Below, in pieces: positions 46,099 through 55,453 of a DNA stretch of 64,000 nt (position 1 is its first letter; each line of letters starts with the position of its first letter). The stretch is from assembly GCA_021464415.1 (NCBI GenBank), contig CM038467.1:67892393-67956392 (forward strand). The letters are read 5' to 3'. This DNA is from Lonicera japonica (lineage: Eukaryota; Streptophyta; Magnoliopsida; Dipsacales; Caprifoliaceae). Made by a program: the position numbers and the translations under genes. Under the pieces are notes generated by a model, which saw only the letters and a program-made list of their open reading frames with translations, was not told where the DNA came from and made no database searches.

Positions 46099-46812
46099 AT
46101 GTTTTCAAAAAATTCCTCTCCTAAGCTCAGTAAATCTTCAAGTGTCTCCTCTTCTTCTTCATCCTCTCGATTTTCTGTAGATAACATTGAGTCTCTCTAT
46201 GAAATCACTCATACTCCCTCCACTGTTATTCCACAAACGGATTTGCCCACTGCGAATCCTTACAATGTTTTTGCTAAACCTACTCCAGTCTCTTGGACTA
46301 GGCAAGTCAGAAAATTAATCTCCAGTAAGTCCTCTACCCTTCCAATTAAAGAGTATGTCCAGGCGAGCAAGTTTGACTCTTTGATTGTTCCCTCTGGTTC
46401 TGAAGAAAGATTCTTTCCAATCCCTCTTCCACCAGATTTTCAGCGAATGGCCCTTACTCAGGGTTACACTCATCTCCACTTTGGCGCAATTAGGTTTGCG
46501 GTTACCTTTCATGGCAGAAAAGGTCTTCCAGTGGTTACCAATATAGCCCTGATAGACTCCCGGTTCAAAACCTACTCCCAGGCGGTTCTTGGTACTGTTC
46601 AGGCAACTCTCAATGCCGGTACAGTCTTTTTTACTCTCTACCCCAACTTTAACATTCCAGTTGCAGATAAGCACTTGGCAACGGCGTTAAAGATTCAGGT
46701 CCAAATCAGTGGTGCCTCCATGATTGAAGGAACGGCGGCAGCAACAATCCATCATCAAATGATCAGAAAATGCGATTGCTCAAAACTCCATGTTATCCCA
46801 GATTGCTCATAG
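46099..46812 (+). CDS. viral movement protein (30K superfamily)
   Basis: 237 aa from ATG 46099; an upstream in-frame GTG at 46066 is less likely. The core near residues 130-220 has 'GYTHLHFGAIRFAVTFHGRK', 'LPVVTNIALIDSRF' and 'TLNAGTVFFTLYPNF', the pattern of caulimovirid cell-to-cell movement proteins that modify plasmodesmata; the D of 'IDSR' is the 30K signature residue. The N-terminus is Ser-rich. No stops or frameshifts. Its last 23 nt overlap the start of the polyprotein in another frame. In many genera MP is fused to or encoded near CP; here it is a separate first ORF. Confidence 0.85.
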   Translation: MFSKNSSPKLSKSSSVSSSSSSSRFSVDNIESLYEITHTPSTVIPQTDLPTANPYNVFAKPTPVSWTRQVRKLISSKSSTLPIKEYVQASKFDSLIVPSGSEERFFPIPLPPDFQRMALTQGYTHLHFGAIRFAVTFHGRKGLPVVTNIALIDSRFKTYSQAVLGTVQATLNAGTVFFTLYPNFNIPVADKHLATALKIQVQISGASMIEGTAAATIHHQMIRKCDCSKLHVIPDCS

Positions 46813-49800
46813 CACTCAGAGTATCAGCAGAAAATTATCTAAGGTAGATACTGTTGAATCCTCTATTCAAGAAATACGTGGACGATTACAGCAAATTGAC
46901 CAACAGATGAAGTATCTGTGTAATACAGTTACTGATTTTTCTGTTATGAATTCTCAATTTCAAGTCATGCAACAAGAACAAAAGTCCCTGCAAGCCCAGT
47001 TGCTTTCTCTCCAAAAGGTGCAATCTCCACCCCGGTTTCCAAATCTTACACAGTCTCCACCTACCACAGGCATGTCTAACGCAGTAGACTTATGGAAGGA
47101 TGTTCCCAAACGACGTCTTCCCCATTGGCCTGATCCCAAACCCAAAACTCGCTCTCCTAAACCAAAATCCCACTATGCTTATATTCCTAAAACTAAACCA
47201 AAACCACCACCACCTCTCACTATTAGAAACCCAGATTTTGACGATATGTATCTTGAAAACTACCGTCAGACATCTCATTCCTCGATCCAGCCACTTTCTA
47301 ATCCAGTTCCCCCAACACCATCATTCAACAAGCCAATCCCAACCTATTCCCAAAAAACCAGCTCTTCAACTAATCCCTCAGCTTATAAACCAACCTATGA
47401 TCCAACCACGGGTGCATCCACCAAGCAAATGGATATGTTGTTTGTTCATGGTAAGGAAGATATGCCAGAAAACCAGATTGCTTCATTCTTAAATGTTTTA
47501 GCAATGGAAGATCGTGTCCCGATAAAAGCAACAAAGCCAGACTTATTTGCTAACTTTGAAGAAGTTTTCATGGCGGAACAAGTCCCTCGTCAACAACAGC
47601 AACAACCACCTCCTCCCCAACAGCAACAACCTCCTCCTGAAAATGCTCAGGACCCAATTGTTGAAGATCCCCTGTCAAAATCTGATTCCACAGATCGTGA
47701 CTATGTACTCCCAAAAATTCCTCCAGGAGAAAAATATCAGCAATTCACCCTTGATGATATCCCTTCAAAGGAATGGCGTGCCAGATTCCACAAGTTTACG
47801 ACATGGATTCAGACAGATCTCGAACATCATTATCAGCCAGAAGTGTTTTTAAGATTTCTTGCCAGATTGACAGGAAGATTGAAAGATTGGTACAACTCCC
47901 TTGGTGAATACAGGCAAAAAACTCTCCAACAACAGAAAACCATTGATGGATTTCTTGGTCTTTTGTACATTGAATTTGTTGGAAAAGCAGAACGTCATCT
48001 GGACATCATGCGTGAAGAATTGTTAAGCATGAAGTGCTGTTCTCTAGCCTTATCAGATCTAGAAAAGCACTATGATCGTATTTCCCAGCGATTTTATGTC
48101 CTTGGCGGTATTGATGATGTGAATCTCAAGCAAATTGTATTCCATTCTTTCCCAGATCCCCTTGTTGTCGAAGCAAAGAAGATTTTAAAAATTCAAAGTA
48201 AAGAAATCAAGGATCTTACCCTCGCAGATATCTATGAAATATTCATAGACTCTGTTGAAAGAATGTGTAGTCAGCAAACTCTTATGGTGAATATCCAGAA
48301 GAATGCTGATCGAATCCGAGATTCCTGCAACAAAGATTGGATGAAAATCAAGTGCAAGAATGATAAAGAATGTGATTGTCGTTCTCACAGAAAAGGAAAA
48401 TATTCTCGAAGACATCACAAGCACAGACGCTCTAAGAACAGATCATATGACGACGATAAGCCTTGGAAACGGCGTTCCAAGCACAGGCGGTTCAAGAAAA
48501 AGAAACCATGGAAGTTTGTAAAGAAAAGGAGTTTCAGAAAGAAACGCGGTGATGGTTGTTTCATTTGTCATAAGAAAGGCCACTTTGCAAAAAATTGCCC
48601 TAATGCAAAGAAGAAAGAAGCGTTCATGGCCCTCTTACTTCAACACCATCCAGAAACTCATGAGTCAGATATTGAATCTTTGTTTTCAGCAACTGATGAA
48701 GCAACTCCAGAAACAATCATGCAGATTCATTATTCTGATAAAGAGCCAGAAGTTAATTCCGATTCTCAATCAGACTCTTTCTCTGATTCTTCATACTCCT
48801 CCACAAACTCCTCAATCCCAGCAGTTTTCTCTCTTGAAGAATGCATGTCTATTACCCCTCAGCCATCTCCATATGCAAAAGTCTCTCTCATTCGGAAGCC
48901 ATATGCTAAACCAGTTCCCCTCGTTGCATTCTTTGACACAGGATCAACCAAATCCTTTCTAAATCCATCCAAGCTACCATCCTCTTATTGGCAAAAGTGT
49001 GCTCCCCTTGCTTTCCAAGTAGCAAATGGAGAATATCTTACAGTTGATATGATTTCCAAGTCAATTCAATTACAAATTTTCCCAGGAAAAGTCATTCGAT
49101 GTAAGGTATATGGTAGTAAGCTCCCTCGAAAGGATATCCTCATTGGTTTTGATATCATAACCCAAATCTCAAGTTTGAAGTTTGATGATGATGGTCTTCG
49201 TTTCAAAAAGTATATGTTACCGTGGATTAATCCAAAAGAAGCATTTCATATTCAATCCCCCGTACCTATACTCCAACCTCTGTCAGGATCAACATCCATT
49301 GAAATTCTAACCAGCCAAATCATCAAAACCTCATGTGCAGAATCCCATACGGAATTCCTGCAAAAATGCTCCAACCCTCTTTGGCAAAACCAAAAATACT
49401 TCGTCAAACTCCCCTTTAAGTTAAACGAAGATGTTAACCTAACCAAAGCCTCTCACTCAGGCATGAACCCAGAACACCTTTCATTGGCAATAGAAGAATT
49501 GAAACTCTTACTCGAGCAAAAACTCATTGAAGAAACCACTTCTCAATGGGCGTGTGAAGCATTCTATGTCAACAAAAGGTCAGAGCAAGCAAGAGGAAAG
49601 ATGAGATTAGTGATAAACTATCAACCATTAAATCACTTCCTCTTAAGTGATAAGTTTCCCCTTCCTCAGAAGCATTCATTGTTCAGCCAACTATCCCATG
49701 CAAAAATATTCTCGAAGTTTGATCTTAAGGCAGGTTTTTGGCAAATTGGAATTGATCCAAGTGAAAGACACAAGACAGCATTTTGTATCCCTGGTTATCA

Positions 49801-52015
49801 CTACCAGTGGACTGTTATGCCCTTCGGTCTCAAAAATGCTCCGTCAGTTTTCCAAAGAACAATGGCAGCCATATTTCAACCCCTCATGGCGAATGCTCTC
49901 ATTTACATTGATGATATACTTCTATATTCTATGGACATGGAATCCCATCTCAATCTCTTATCTCATTTCTACCAGCTTGTCCTTGAAAATGGAATTATGT
50001 TATCCCAGAAGAAAATGATCATTGCAACAACAGAAATTGATTTTCTTGGAATGACAATTTCTAATGGTCAAATTCAACTCCAGCCCCATATCTCCAAGGA
50101 TCTCCTCAAATTCCCAGACAAACTCACTTCAGTCACCCAGATTCAGCAATTTCTTGGTCTTGTGAACTACATGTCTCAGTTCATCCCAAATCTTTCCAAG
50201 TACACAGGCCCTTTGGCTGACCTCCTAAAGAAATCACCCCCTCCTTGGTCCCAAGTTCATTCTGAAAATGTGCGAAAGCTCAAAAGACTTACTCAATACC
50301 TTCCACCATTGCAAATTCCATCCACAGGTACTCGAATCCTACAGACAGATGCCAGTGATCTCTACTGGGCAGCTATTCTCTTTGAAGAAATCGATGGAAA
50401 AAGAAATGTGTGCGGATACAAATCAGGAAAGTTTAAACAATCAGAAAGCCATTACCATTCCACCTTCAAGGAAATTCTTGCAATTCGCAGAGGCATAGAG
50501 AAGTTTCAGTTCCACCTCATTGGTCATCATTTTACCATTGAAACTGATATGAAGTCATTTCCAGCTATGCTACAATTCAAGAACAAACAAATCCCGAACC
50601 CACAGTTACTCAGATGGTATGAATGGTTTTCCCAGTGGTCATTCACAGCAAAGCACATTCCAGGCAAGCAAAATGTTACAGCAGATTATTACTCGAGAAC
50701 CCAGCCAACTGAACTAAACACCTTATCCCACATCGAAGCTGTAAAGCCTTACCTACCCTACTCTTCTTATAAATACCACCCTCCACAACCCCAAATACCA
50801 CAAATCCTACCCTGCATCTTCTCTTTAGAAGAAATCTCTTATCCAGAAATCCTTTCCCATATCCCTTCCAAGATGAACCATAATCAACCCAGCTCATCCA
50901 GCTCCTCTATCTCCTCTAAACCAGAACCCCTTTCTCACCCATTCCAATTTTCAGACTTTGTTCCTCTCCTTGAACCTTTGGAAGCAATCCCATATCTCCC
51001 CTCTGACATCCAGGATATGATTTTCAATAAATGGATTAAGCTCAGTGACAAAGAACTTGTCATAAAGTTCCTTGAAATCACCCTCATGAACTACGGTCCT
51101 GTTTTCCGTGGTCTTCGTCTCCACCCAGCTTATCCGTTCATCTCATTGTTCCATATCCATCGCCCCTGCAGAGTTCCCATACAGGCTCTTGTATTTCTCT
51201 GGTATCTTACTAGAGCATATACAATTAGCATGATCTTTGATGCTCCAGTTCTTCTCCAGTATCTTCGAATGACACAAGCAGATCCAAATCTCCAAGATTT
51301 CTATGCAGAATTGTACAATCCCACCTCAAGTGGAACGTATAATTTGCTCACATTCCTCAAATGGTTTAAATCTCCTCAGCAATGGTTAGATTTACTCCAT
51401 ATCCATCCTCATCGATATTGCATGATCCAGTTCAACAAACCTTTGAAAGAACCTTACCCAGAAGGAGAAAATGCTCAGATTACAAAATGGTTTCCCCGTA
51501 ATCTTGCAAAATCAATCAAAGAACCTGAGAATCCAGCATATGTGGACTTCTTACAAGAAATGTGCACCCTCAATAAGGTTAACTATGATTCAATTCCTAA
51601 TTCCATAAAATTTGGAAGTGATCCATGGATAACCCCTGATATGGATGATATCTCCTGTGCTCCCTTGTTCGAATGTTTGTGCACCTATGCAACAAAACAC
51701 TTTTGGGAAGAAGGTGAACAAAGCTCCGATACTATTGCATTTGTCGGCATGAGTTCAGACTCAGAAGATGAACTTGATCCAGAAGAAGTCCAGGCAGCAG
51801 CAGATCTAGCAGCAGCAGCTCATGAAGCAGAAGGATGGGAAGAAAACTTCATCCCTGAACATAACATTCCTGATCATATCTCTGACTATGATGCAGATGA
51901 TGATGAAGAATATATTCCTCTTTGGCAAAATCCTGATGATAATCATTGGAACCACAACAGCTCCCCAGAAGCTCCAGACACTCCCTACTATGGCAGCGGA
52001 AATGAAACGGATTAA
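46790..52015 (+). CDS. viral polyprotein: capsid, protease, RT, RNase H and C-terminal extension
   Basis: 1,741 aa, uninterrupted. Order: N-terminal heptad-like, Gln-rich stretch, likely coiled coil (1-78); Pro-rich linker (80-290); capsid region (about 300-610) ending in a K/R-rich tract and zinc knuckle C590-x2-C-x4-H-x4-C603; aspartic protease with 'FFDTGS' (Asp716); RT with 'FSKFDLKAGFWQIGI', 'PFGLKNAPSVFQ' and YIDD 1039-1042; RNase H (Asp1187 in 'TDASD', ending near 1307 'NVTADYYSR'); then about 430 residues I cannot place, ending in a very acidic tail. Catalytic motifs of protease, RT and RNase H all look intact. ATG 46790 overlaps the MP stop by 23 nt, suggesting leaky scanning or reinitiation. 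Several other long frames here, both strands, are shadows. Confidence 0.92.
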   Translation: MLSQIAHSTQSISRKLSKVDTVESSIQEIRGRLQQIDQQMKYLCNTVTDFSVMNSQFQVMQQEQKSLQAQLLSLQKVQSPPRFPNLTQSPPTTGMSNAVDLWKDVPKRRLPHWPDPKPKTRSPKPKSHYAYIPKTKPKPPPPLTIRNPDFDDMYLENYRQTSHSSIQPLSNPVPPTPSFNKPIPTYSQKTSSSTNPSAYKPTYDPTTGASTKQMDMLFVHGKEDMPENQIASFLNVLAMEDRVPIKATKPDLFANFEEVFMAEQVPRQQQQQPPPPQQQQPPPENAQDPIVEDPLSKSDSTDRDYVLPKIPPGEKYQQFTLDDIPSKEWRARFHKFTTWIQTDLEHHYQPEVFLRFLARLTGRLKDWYNSLGEYRQKTLQQQKTIDGFLGLLYIEFVGKAERHLDIMREELLSMKCCSLALSDLEKHYDRISQRFYVLGGIDDVNLKQIVFHSFPDPLVVEAKKILKIQSKEIKDLTLADIYEIFIDSVERMCSQQTLMVNIQKNADRIRDSCNKDWMKIKCKNDKECDCRSHRKGKYSRRHHKHRRSKNRSYDDDKPWKRRSKHRRFKKKKPWKFVKKRSFRKKRGDGCFICHKKGHFAKNCPNAKKKEAFMALLLQHHPETHESDIESLFSATDEATPETIMQIHYSDKEPEVNSDSQSDSFSDSSYSSTNSSIPAVFSLEECMSITPQPSPYAKVSLIRKPYAKPVPLVAFFDTGSTKSFLNPSKLPSSYWQKCAPLAFQVANGEYLTVDMISKSIQLQIFPGKVIRCKVYGSKLPRKDILIGFDIITQISSLKFDDDGLRFKKYMLPWINPKEAFHIQSPVPILQPLSGSTSIEILTSQIIKTSCAESHTEFLQKCSNPLWQNQKYFVKLPFKLNEDVNLTKASHSGMNPEHLSLAIEELKLLLEQKLIEETTSQWACEAFYVNKRSEQARGKMRLVINYQPLNHFLLSDKFPLPQKHSLFSQLSHAKIFSKFDLKAGFWQIGIDPSERHKTAFCIPGYHYQWTVMPFGLKNAPSVFQRTMAAIFQPLMANALIYIDDILLYSMDMESHLNLLSHFYQLVLENGIMLSQKKMIIATTEIDFLGMTISNGQIQLQPHISKDLLKFPDKLTSVTQIQQFLGLVNYMSQFIPNLSKYTGPLADLLKKSPPPWSQVHSENVRKLKRLTQYLPPLQIPSTGTRILQTDASDLYWAAILFEEIDGKRNVCGYKSGKFKQSESHYHSTFKEILAIRRGIEKFQFHLIGHHFTIETDMKSFPAMLQFKNKQIPNPQLLRWYEWFSQWSFTAKHIPGKQNVTADYYSRTQPTELNTLSHIEAVKPYLPYSSYKYHPPQPQIPQILPCIFSLEEISYPEILSHIPSKMNHNQPSSSSSSISSKPEPLSHPFQFSDFVPLLEPLEAIPYLPSDIQDMIFNKWIKLSDKELVIKFLEITLMNYGPVFRGLRLHPAYPFISLFHIHRPCRVPIQALVFLWYLTRAYTISMIFDAPVLLQYLRMTQADPNLQDFYAELYNPTSSGTYNLLTFLKWFKSPQQWLDLLHIHPHRYCMIQFNKPLKEPYPEGENAQITKWFPRNLAKSIKEPENPAYVDFLQEMCTLNKVNYDSIPNSIKFGSDPWITPDMDDISCAPLFECLCTYATKHFWEEGEQSSDTIAFVGMSSDSEDELDPEEVQAAADLAAAAHEAEGWEENFIPEHNIPDHISDYDADDDEEYIPLWQNPDDNHWNHNSSPEAPDTPYYGSGNETD
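50719..52015 (+). other. unassigned C-terminal region of the viral polyprotein
   Basis: Residues about 1310-1741. A Pro/Ser-rich linker (to about 1385) leads to a compact-looking, aromatic-rich block ('YLPSDIQDMIFNKWIKLSD', 'FLWYLTRAYTISMIFDAPV', 'LLTFLKWFKSPQQWLDLL') and an Asp/Glu-rich tail. By position it could replace the separate downstream ORF (transactivator/viroplasmin) of other caulimovirids, but I see no motif proving that. Confidence 0.5.
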
Positions 52016-52256
52016 CCCAGTTCCCAGCTCACTGTCGGCAGCTGTTTTGACTCAGCAGACTCGCATCTTGTGAAAAGTCCCGTGTCACTATCGTGTCAAC
52101 ATCTCCTTTTGTATTTGTCGGCAAAAGTTGTAAAGTAGTTTACTTTTGTTAAAGTTGTTTGTTTTTTTGTTTCATGTGAGAAGGAATCTTATTCCTTTTT
52201 CAAAGTTGTATTATTGTTACTTTCCAGGTGTATGGTTGTAAGTGTCCTGCTTCCCC

Positions 52257-52265
52257 TATATAAGG
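52257..52265 (+). promoter_or_regulatory. TATA box of the viral genomic promoter
   Basis: TATATAAGG after the polyprotein stop, as in caulimovirid full-length promoters; transcription would begin about 30 bp on and run into the leader and repeat. The upstream 240 bp (52016-52256) is the viral intergenic region. Confidence 0.75.
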
Positions 52266-52399
52266 AACGCCTTAGCATTAGAATTAGGCAGAGTTCATTG
52301 AGTCAGTGAAGTAGCTTGGTGTGAGGAGTAGCATCTCTCTCTGTAATTCCCTCTCTCTATCAATGATATGCCATTAAGTTTTTATCTTATTCTGGGTCT

Positions 52400-52486
52400 A
52401 TTATTCTCTTGTTTTGCATTAGCTATATGTTTAGTTAAAGCTTATATTTTATTTAAAATTGTTAATGACATTAATATAGAACGTAG
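52400..52486. repeat. 87-bp direct repeat, right border of the viral insert
   Basis: Second copy of 45368-45454. It lies about 115 bp after the expected transcription start. After it the sequence changes to a LINE relic. Confidence 0.9.
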
Positions 52487-52561
52487 GTTCAAACAAACAC
52501 CACCTAAGCCTTTTTGCTACTTTTACAATTTCAATGAAAGGGTACATGATCGATATTAGGT

Positions 52562-52813
52562 ACCATTGAATGTGATAGCTTAATGGTGATCAATTGGTGC
52601 AACAACTTGAATGCAGCTCCGCTGTGGGAGTGTGAAGTAATCATTGCCAACATTCATCATTTGGCAGGTTCACTAAATGCATTGTTTGTTTTTGGTCGCC
52701 GAGAAACTAACAAGGTGGCTAATGATTTAGCTCATCTTCGTTTAGGGCTCAAAAATGATTTAGCTAGTTCTTTTCTTTGTTGTTTGTTTGCCCACTTTGG
52801 GGGCTTCTTGTAA
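52562..52813 (+). pseudogene. LINE-type RNase H fragment
   Basis: Translation 'ECDSLMVINWCNN', 'WECEVIIANIHHLAGSLNAL', 'FGRRETNKVANDLAH' matches the second half of the plant RNase H-like (RVT_3) domain found at the end of plant LINE polyproteins. D of 'ECDS', D of 'NDLAH' and 'RRETNKVA' are the family landmarks. Nothing of the LINE RT is present. It begins about 75 bp after the viral repeat. Confidence 0.7.
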
Positions 52814-53250
52814 AAATAAAATAAATTATAGGGTACTTGAGCGATGCTAATTTGAATATAATGGTAATCAAATATATATATATATATATATGTGTGTGTG
52901 TAAAAGGTAATCAAATATATGTGTTACCTCTTAGAAAGTAAATACTGGAGTTTTTATCTATTAAATAAAAGGAATTGATTTTTAAAACTTGTGTGTGTGT
53001 GTCTGTTTTTTTAAAGAAGAAAGAAAAACAAGTATATTTTTGGGGGAGATTTAAGAAAATTAGATATCAATATTTATTTATAAATTTCATGGTATTTATA
53101 TTCCTTTTAATGTATGAGTATTATTAGAGGCCATTCATGTAACTTAAGGAAATTGACGAGAGAGTTAATAATTTGAGGATTTAAGAAAAGTTTTAAGTAG
53201 AGACATAATTATCTCCTAGATTTGTACTAGATTTTTGCAAGTATGGGTAA
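52814..53250. other. AT-rich spacer
   Basis: Only (TA)n/(TG)n microsatellite near 52871-52901, a second (TG)n near 52991, and A/T-rich sequence. No gene seen. Confidence 0.6.
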
Positions 53251-53258
53251 CTTATGGA

Positions 53259-53755
53259 CAGGGGCAAAGCCAAGAATAAGTTTCAAGTGAGGCAAAATCA
53301 ATAAGAATACAAGATTTTTTTGCATATATTACAAGGCTAAAATCAAAATATTATATTAAAATACTAATTAACATGTCATACTAAAAGATGAGTTGAAGCA
53401 AAGTTGCAAAACAAGAAAAAGAAAGCAGAGCTGTGGAATAATAAGAAAAGAAAAATGAGCCGCTATAAAATAATAATAAAAAAAAAAAAAGGAAGATAGC
53501 TGCTGCTGCAAAGAAGAAGAAAAAGAAGGAGGGGCTGGACCAAACGACAAATTGCATAACCTAATCTATAATTACAAAACTCTACCCCGTAAATTGTAGC
53601 GCACAAATGTCCCTTTCCTTCAATTTCCGTAATTACATAAGTTCCCCTGGCTTTCCACACTGTCTCAACAAAACCCAAATACTCTGAAAAAATTTCCCAA
53701 AAGTCCAGGTGGGGCCATCCCCTTCCCCCTCTGTCCTAAGCTGCCTCCACCCCTG
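53259..53755. mobile_element. non-autonomous hAT element
   Basis: 497 bp beginning CAGGGGCAAAGCC and ending GCCTCCACCCCTG, near-inverted ends, flanked by a perfect 8-bp duplication CTTATGGA (53251-53258 and 53756-53763). CA..TG ends plus 8-bp duplication are diagnostic of hAT. No transposase. Confidence 0.9.
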
Positions 53756-53763
53756 CTTATGGA

Positions 53764-55070
53764 GACTAACGCATGTAATATCATGATATAAGTAATTTTA
53801 GAAAAGTGGTTAAAAATTCAATAAATAAATATCACAACTGTAGAAATTGCTATATTATGAAAACTGTTTTGTGAAATAAAAGTATGCAATAATAAAAAAA
53901 AAACATTTTCGTTAAATTGAATTAAATGCCCCTTGCGTCTTATCTACATGTGATTTTATATATCTTCTCATACACCTTAAGTCCAGCACTAAAAGGAAAT
54001 AAAACGCACCAAATTATATAAAACAAATTAGAAACTCCATTGCTATCCTTTAACACTCTGAATGATCTTCTAATGCCTCTATCTTCATTTTAAAGCCTCG
54101 ATTATCCATGACTTTAATTGGTCTCCATGCCTCAGCTTGTTTCAAAACACCTCGAACCATGCCATTAAGCCCTTCCTTGAACTTCTCAATTCGAGATATC
54201 GTAACCGGACCAATTGGAACTTTGATTGGATCATTATGAGACTCCTTCCATGCCTTTGAGATTGTGCCGTCCTTGCCGTCATCAAGAAATGATTCCAAAC
54301 TATTTTTTAGGTTTCTTTAATTTATATTTTCACTTTTATATGGGTGAGAAGAATAATAATGTAGGCGTATTTTAAAACACCCTTGTATTTGCACCCCTCA
54401 TTTTACCCCTTGATTTTACTTTACACCCCACATTTTAAAATCTTTGATTTTGCACCCCCCCATCCTAATTTTATGTTTGTTTCTGTTTTTGAAAGATTGT
54501 TAAGACCATTTTTCTCCCACCATCCTAATCATATGCTATTTTAATTAGAACCCTTTTACAAGAAAAAAAAAGAAAAAAAAAAGAAGAATAAGAAGAAGAT
54601 AGGTCCCTTTATTTAAGGAATAATATTTGATTTCTACACTATAATAGAACATTATACCAACTTAAATTTAACATAAACAAAGGGAAGAGAAAACTTGTGA
54701 AATTTTTAATAAATTTCATTTATATACGTGGGTGCAACAAACTTAACTTACAACTTTTACTAGCCAATTTGGATGGACCTGGGTGATTCCAAGTAATATA
54801 TAGCGATCTTGAAAAATATGTTGAATTTCAATAGGAAAAATGAAAATGAAATATGTACGTACAAAGTAAAGAATAACAAATTAACCAATTTGAAAAATAA
54901 AGGTATTCTTGTAATATATTCACATCCCAATACAAGGGTATTGTTGTAACTTTGTTTAGAAAAATGTGAATGGAATAGAAATCTGAAAAAGACAAAGACC
55001 TTGTGATAGGTTTCTTTGAATATTTATGGAATACATTTTTCATAATATATATATATATATATATCTATGA
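53764..55070. other. repeat-rich spacer
   Basis: Aside from the gypsy-like fragment at 54050-54298, no gene. Contains a CACCCC-rich block (54375-54475) similar to 61280-61400, probably an old non-autonomous transposon end, and (TA)n near 55045. Confidence 0.5.
54050..54298 (-). pseudogene. possible gypsy gag-pol junction fragment
   Basis: Minus-strand 82-codon frame with 'IGPVTISRIEKFKEGLNGM', similar to the 'GP.TRSRAKKF.EALN' stretch found between gag and RT in many plant gypsy polyproteins. Short and isolated; the start codon may be fortuitous. Confidence 0.45.
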
Positions 55071-55453
55071 GAAGGATCTAAAGAGGACCATTTATTTGGT
55101 CCTTAAATGCAGACCAATCATTTTAAGAGAGTAAACGGATGAATCTTTTTATGAAACTTGGCGAAGATGATCTCCATGATTAGTAGGTCATCTCTACCAA
55201 ATTTTGTCAAAAAATTCAACCGGAAAGTGGATTTTCTAAACATCTTAAATTTTAACAGCCAAAAAAGTGCATATATATCAATTTTTTAGTTAACCCTCTT
55301 CCCGATTGAATTTTTCAATGAAATTTAGTGAAGGTGATCTACTAATCATGGAGAACATTTTCACCAAGTTTCATTAAAAAATTCAACCATTTACCCCCTC
55401 AAATTGATTGGTCCACATTAAGGACCAAAAAATTGGTCCTCTTAAGATCCTTC
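55071..55453. mobile_element. foldback/MITE-like element, 383 bp
   Basis: Begins GAAGGATCTAAAGAGGACCA and ends GGTCCTCTTAAGATCCTTC, with inverted ends of about 45 bp, including TTGGTCCTTAA and GACCAATCA. It sits in a (TA)n tract. Its interior arms match those in TNL intron 1 (32475-32875). Confidence 0.75.

Larger units (their letters stand above)
45368..52486 (+). other. endogenous pararetrovirus (Caulimoviridae), near-complete
   Basis: An integrated plant DNA virus genome: primer-binding site (45537), movement-protein ORF (46099-46812), CP-protease-RT-RNase H polyprotein (46790-52015), promoter TATA (52257) and leader. It is bounded by an identical 87-bp direct repeat; counting the repeat once gives 7,032 bp, a usual caulimovirid genome length. 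There is no integrase, no LTR with TG..CA ends and no purine tract at a border, which separates it from retrotransposons. Both ORFs are unbroken, pointing to recent entry. Genus not assigned: the split MP ORF, basic zinc-knuckle capsid and long C-terminal extension do not match a genus I can name with confidence. Confidence 0.9.

Noticed and set aside
46315..46674. Antisense and alternative-frame ORFs within the viral insert (for example 46315-46674, 47100-47492, 48549-48962, 49647-50018)
   Set aside because: Shadows of the MP and polyprotein frames; no family match and no start context.
45368..52486. Viral insert as an LTR retrotransposon with 87-bp LTRs
   Set aside because: No TG..CA ends, no purine tract by the right repeat, no integrase, and a 30K movement protein is present.
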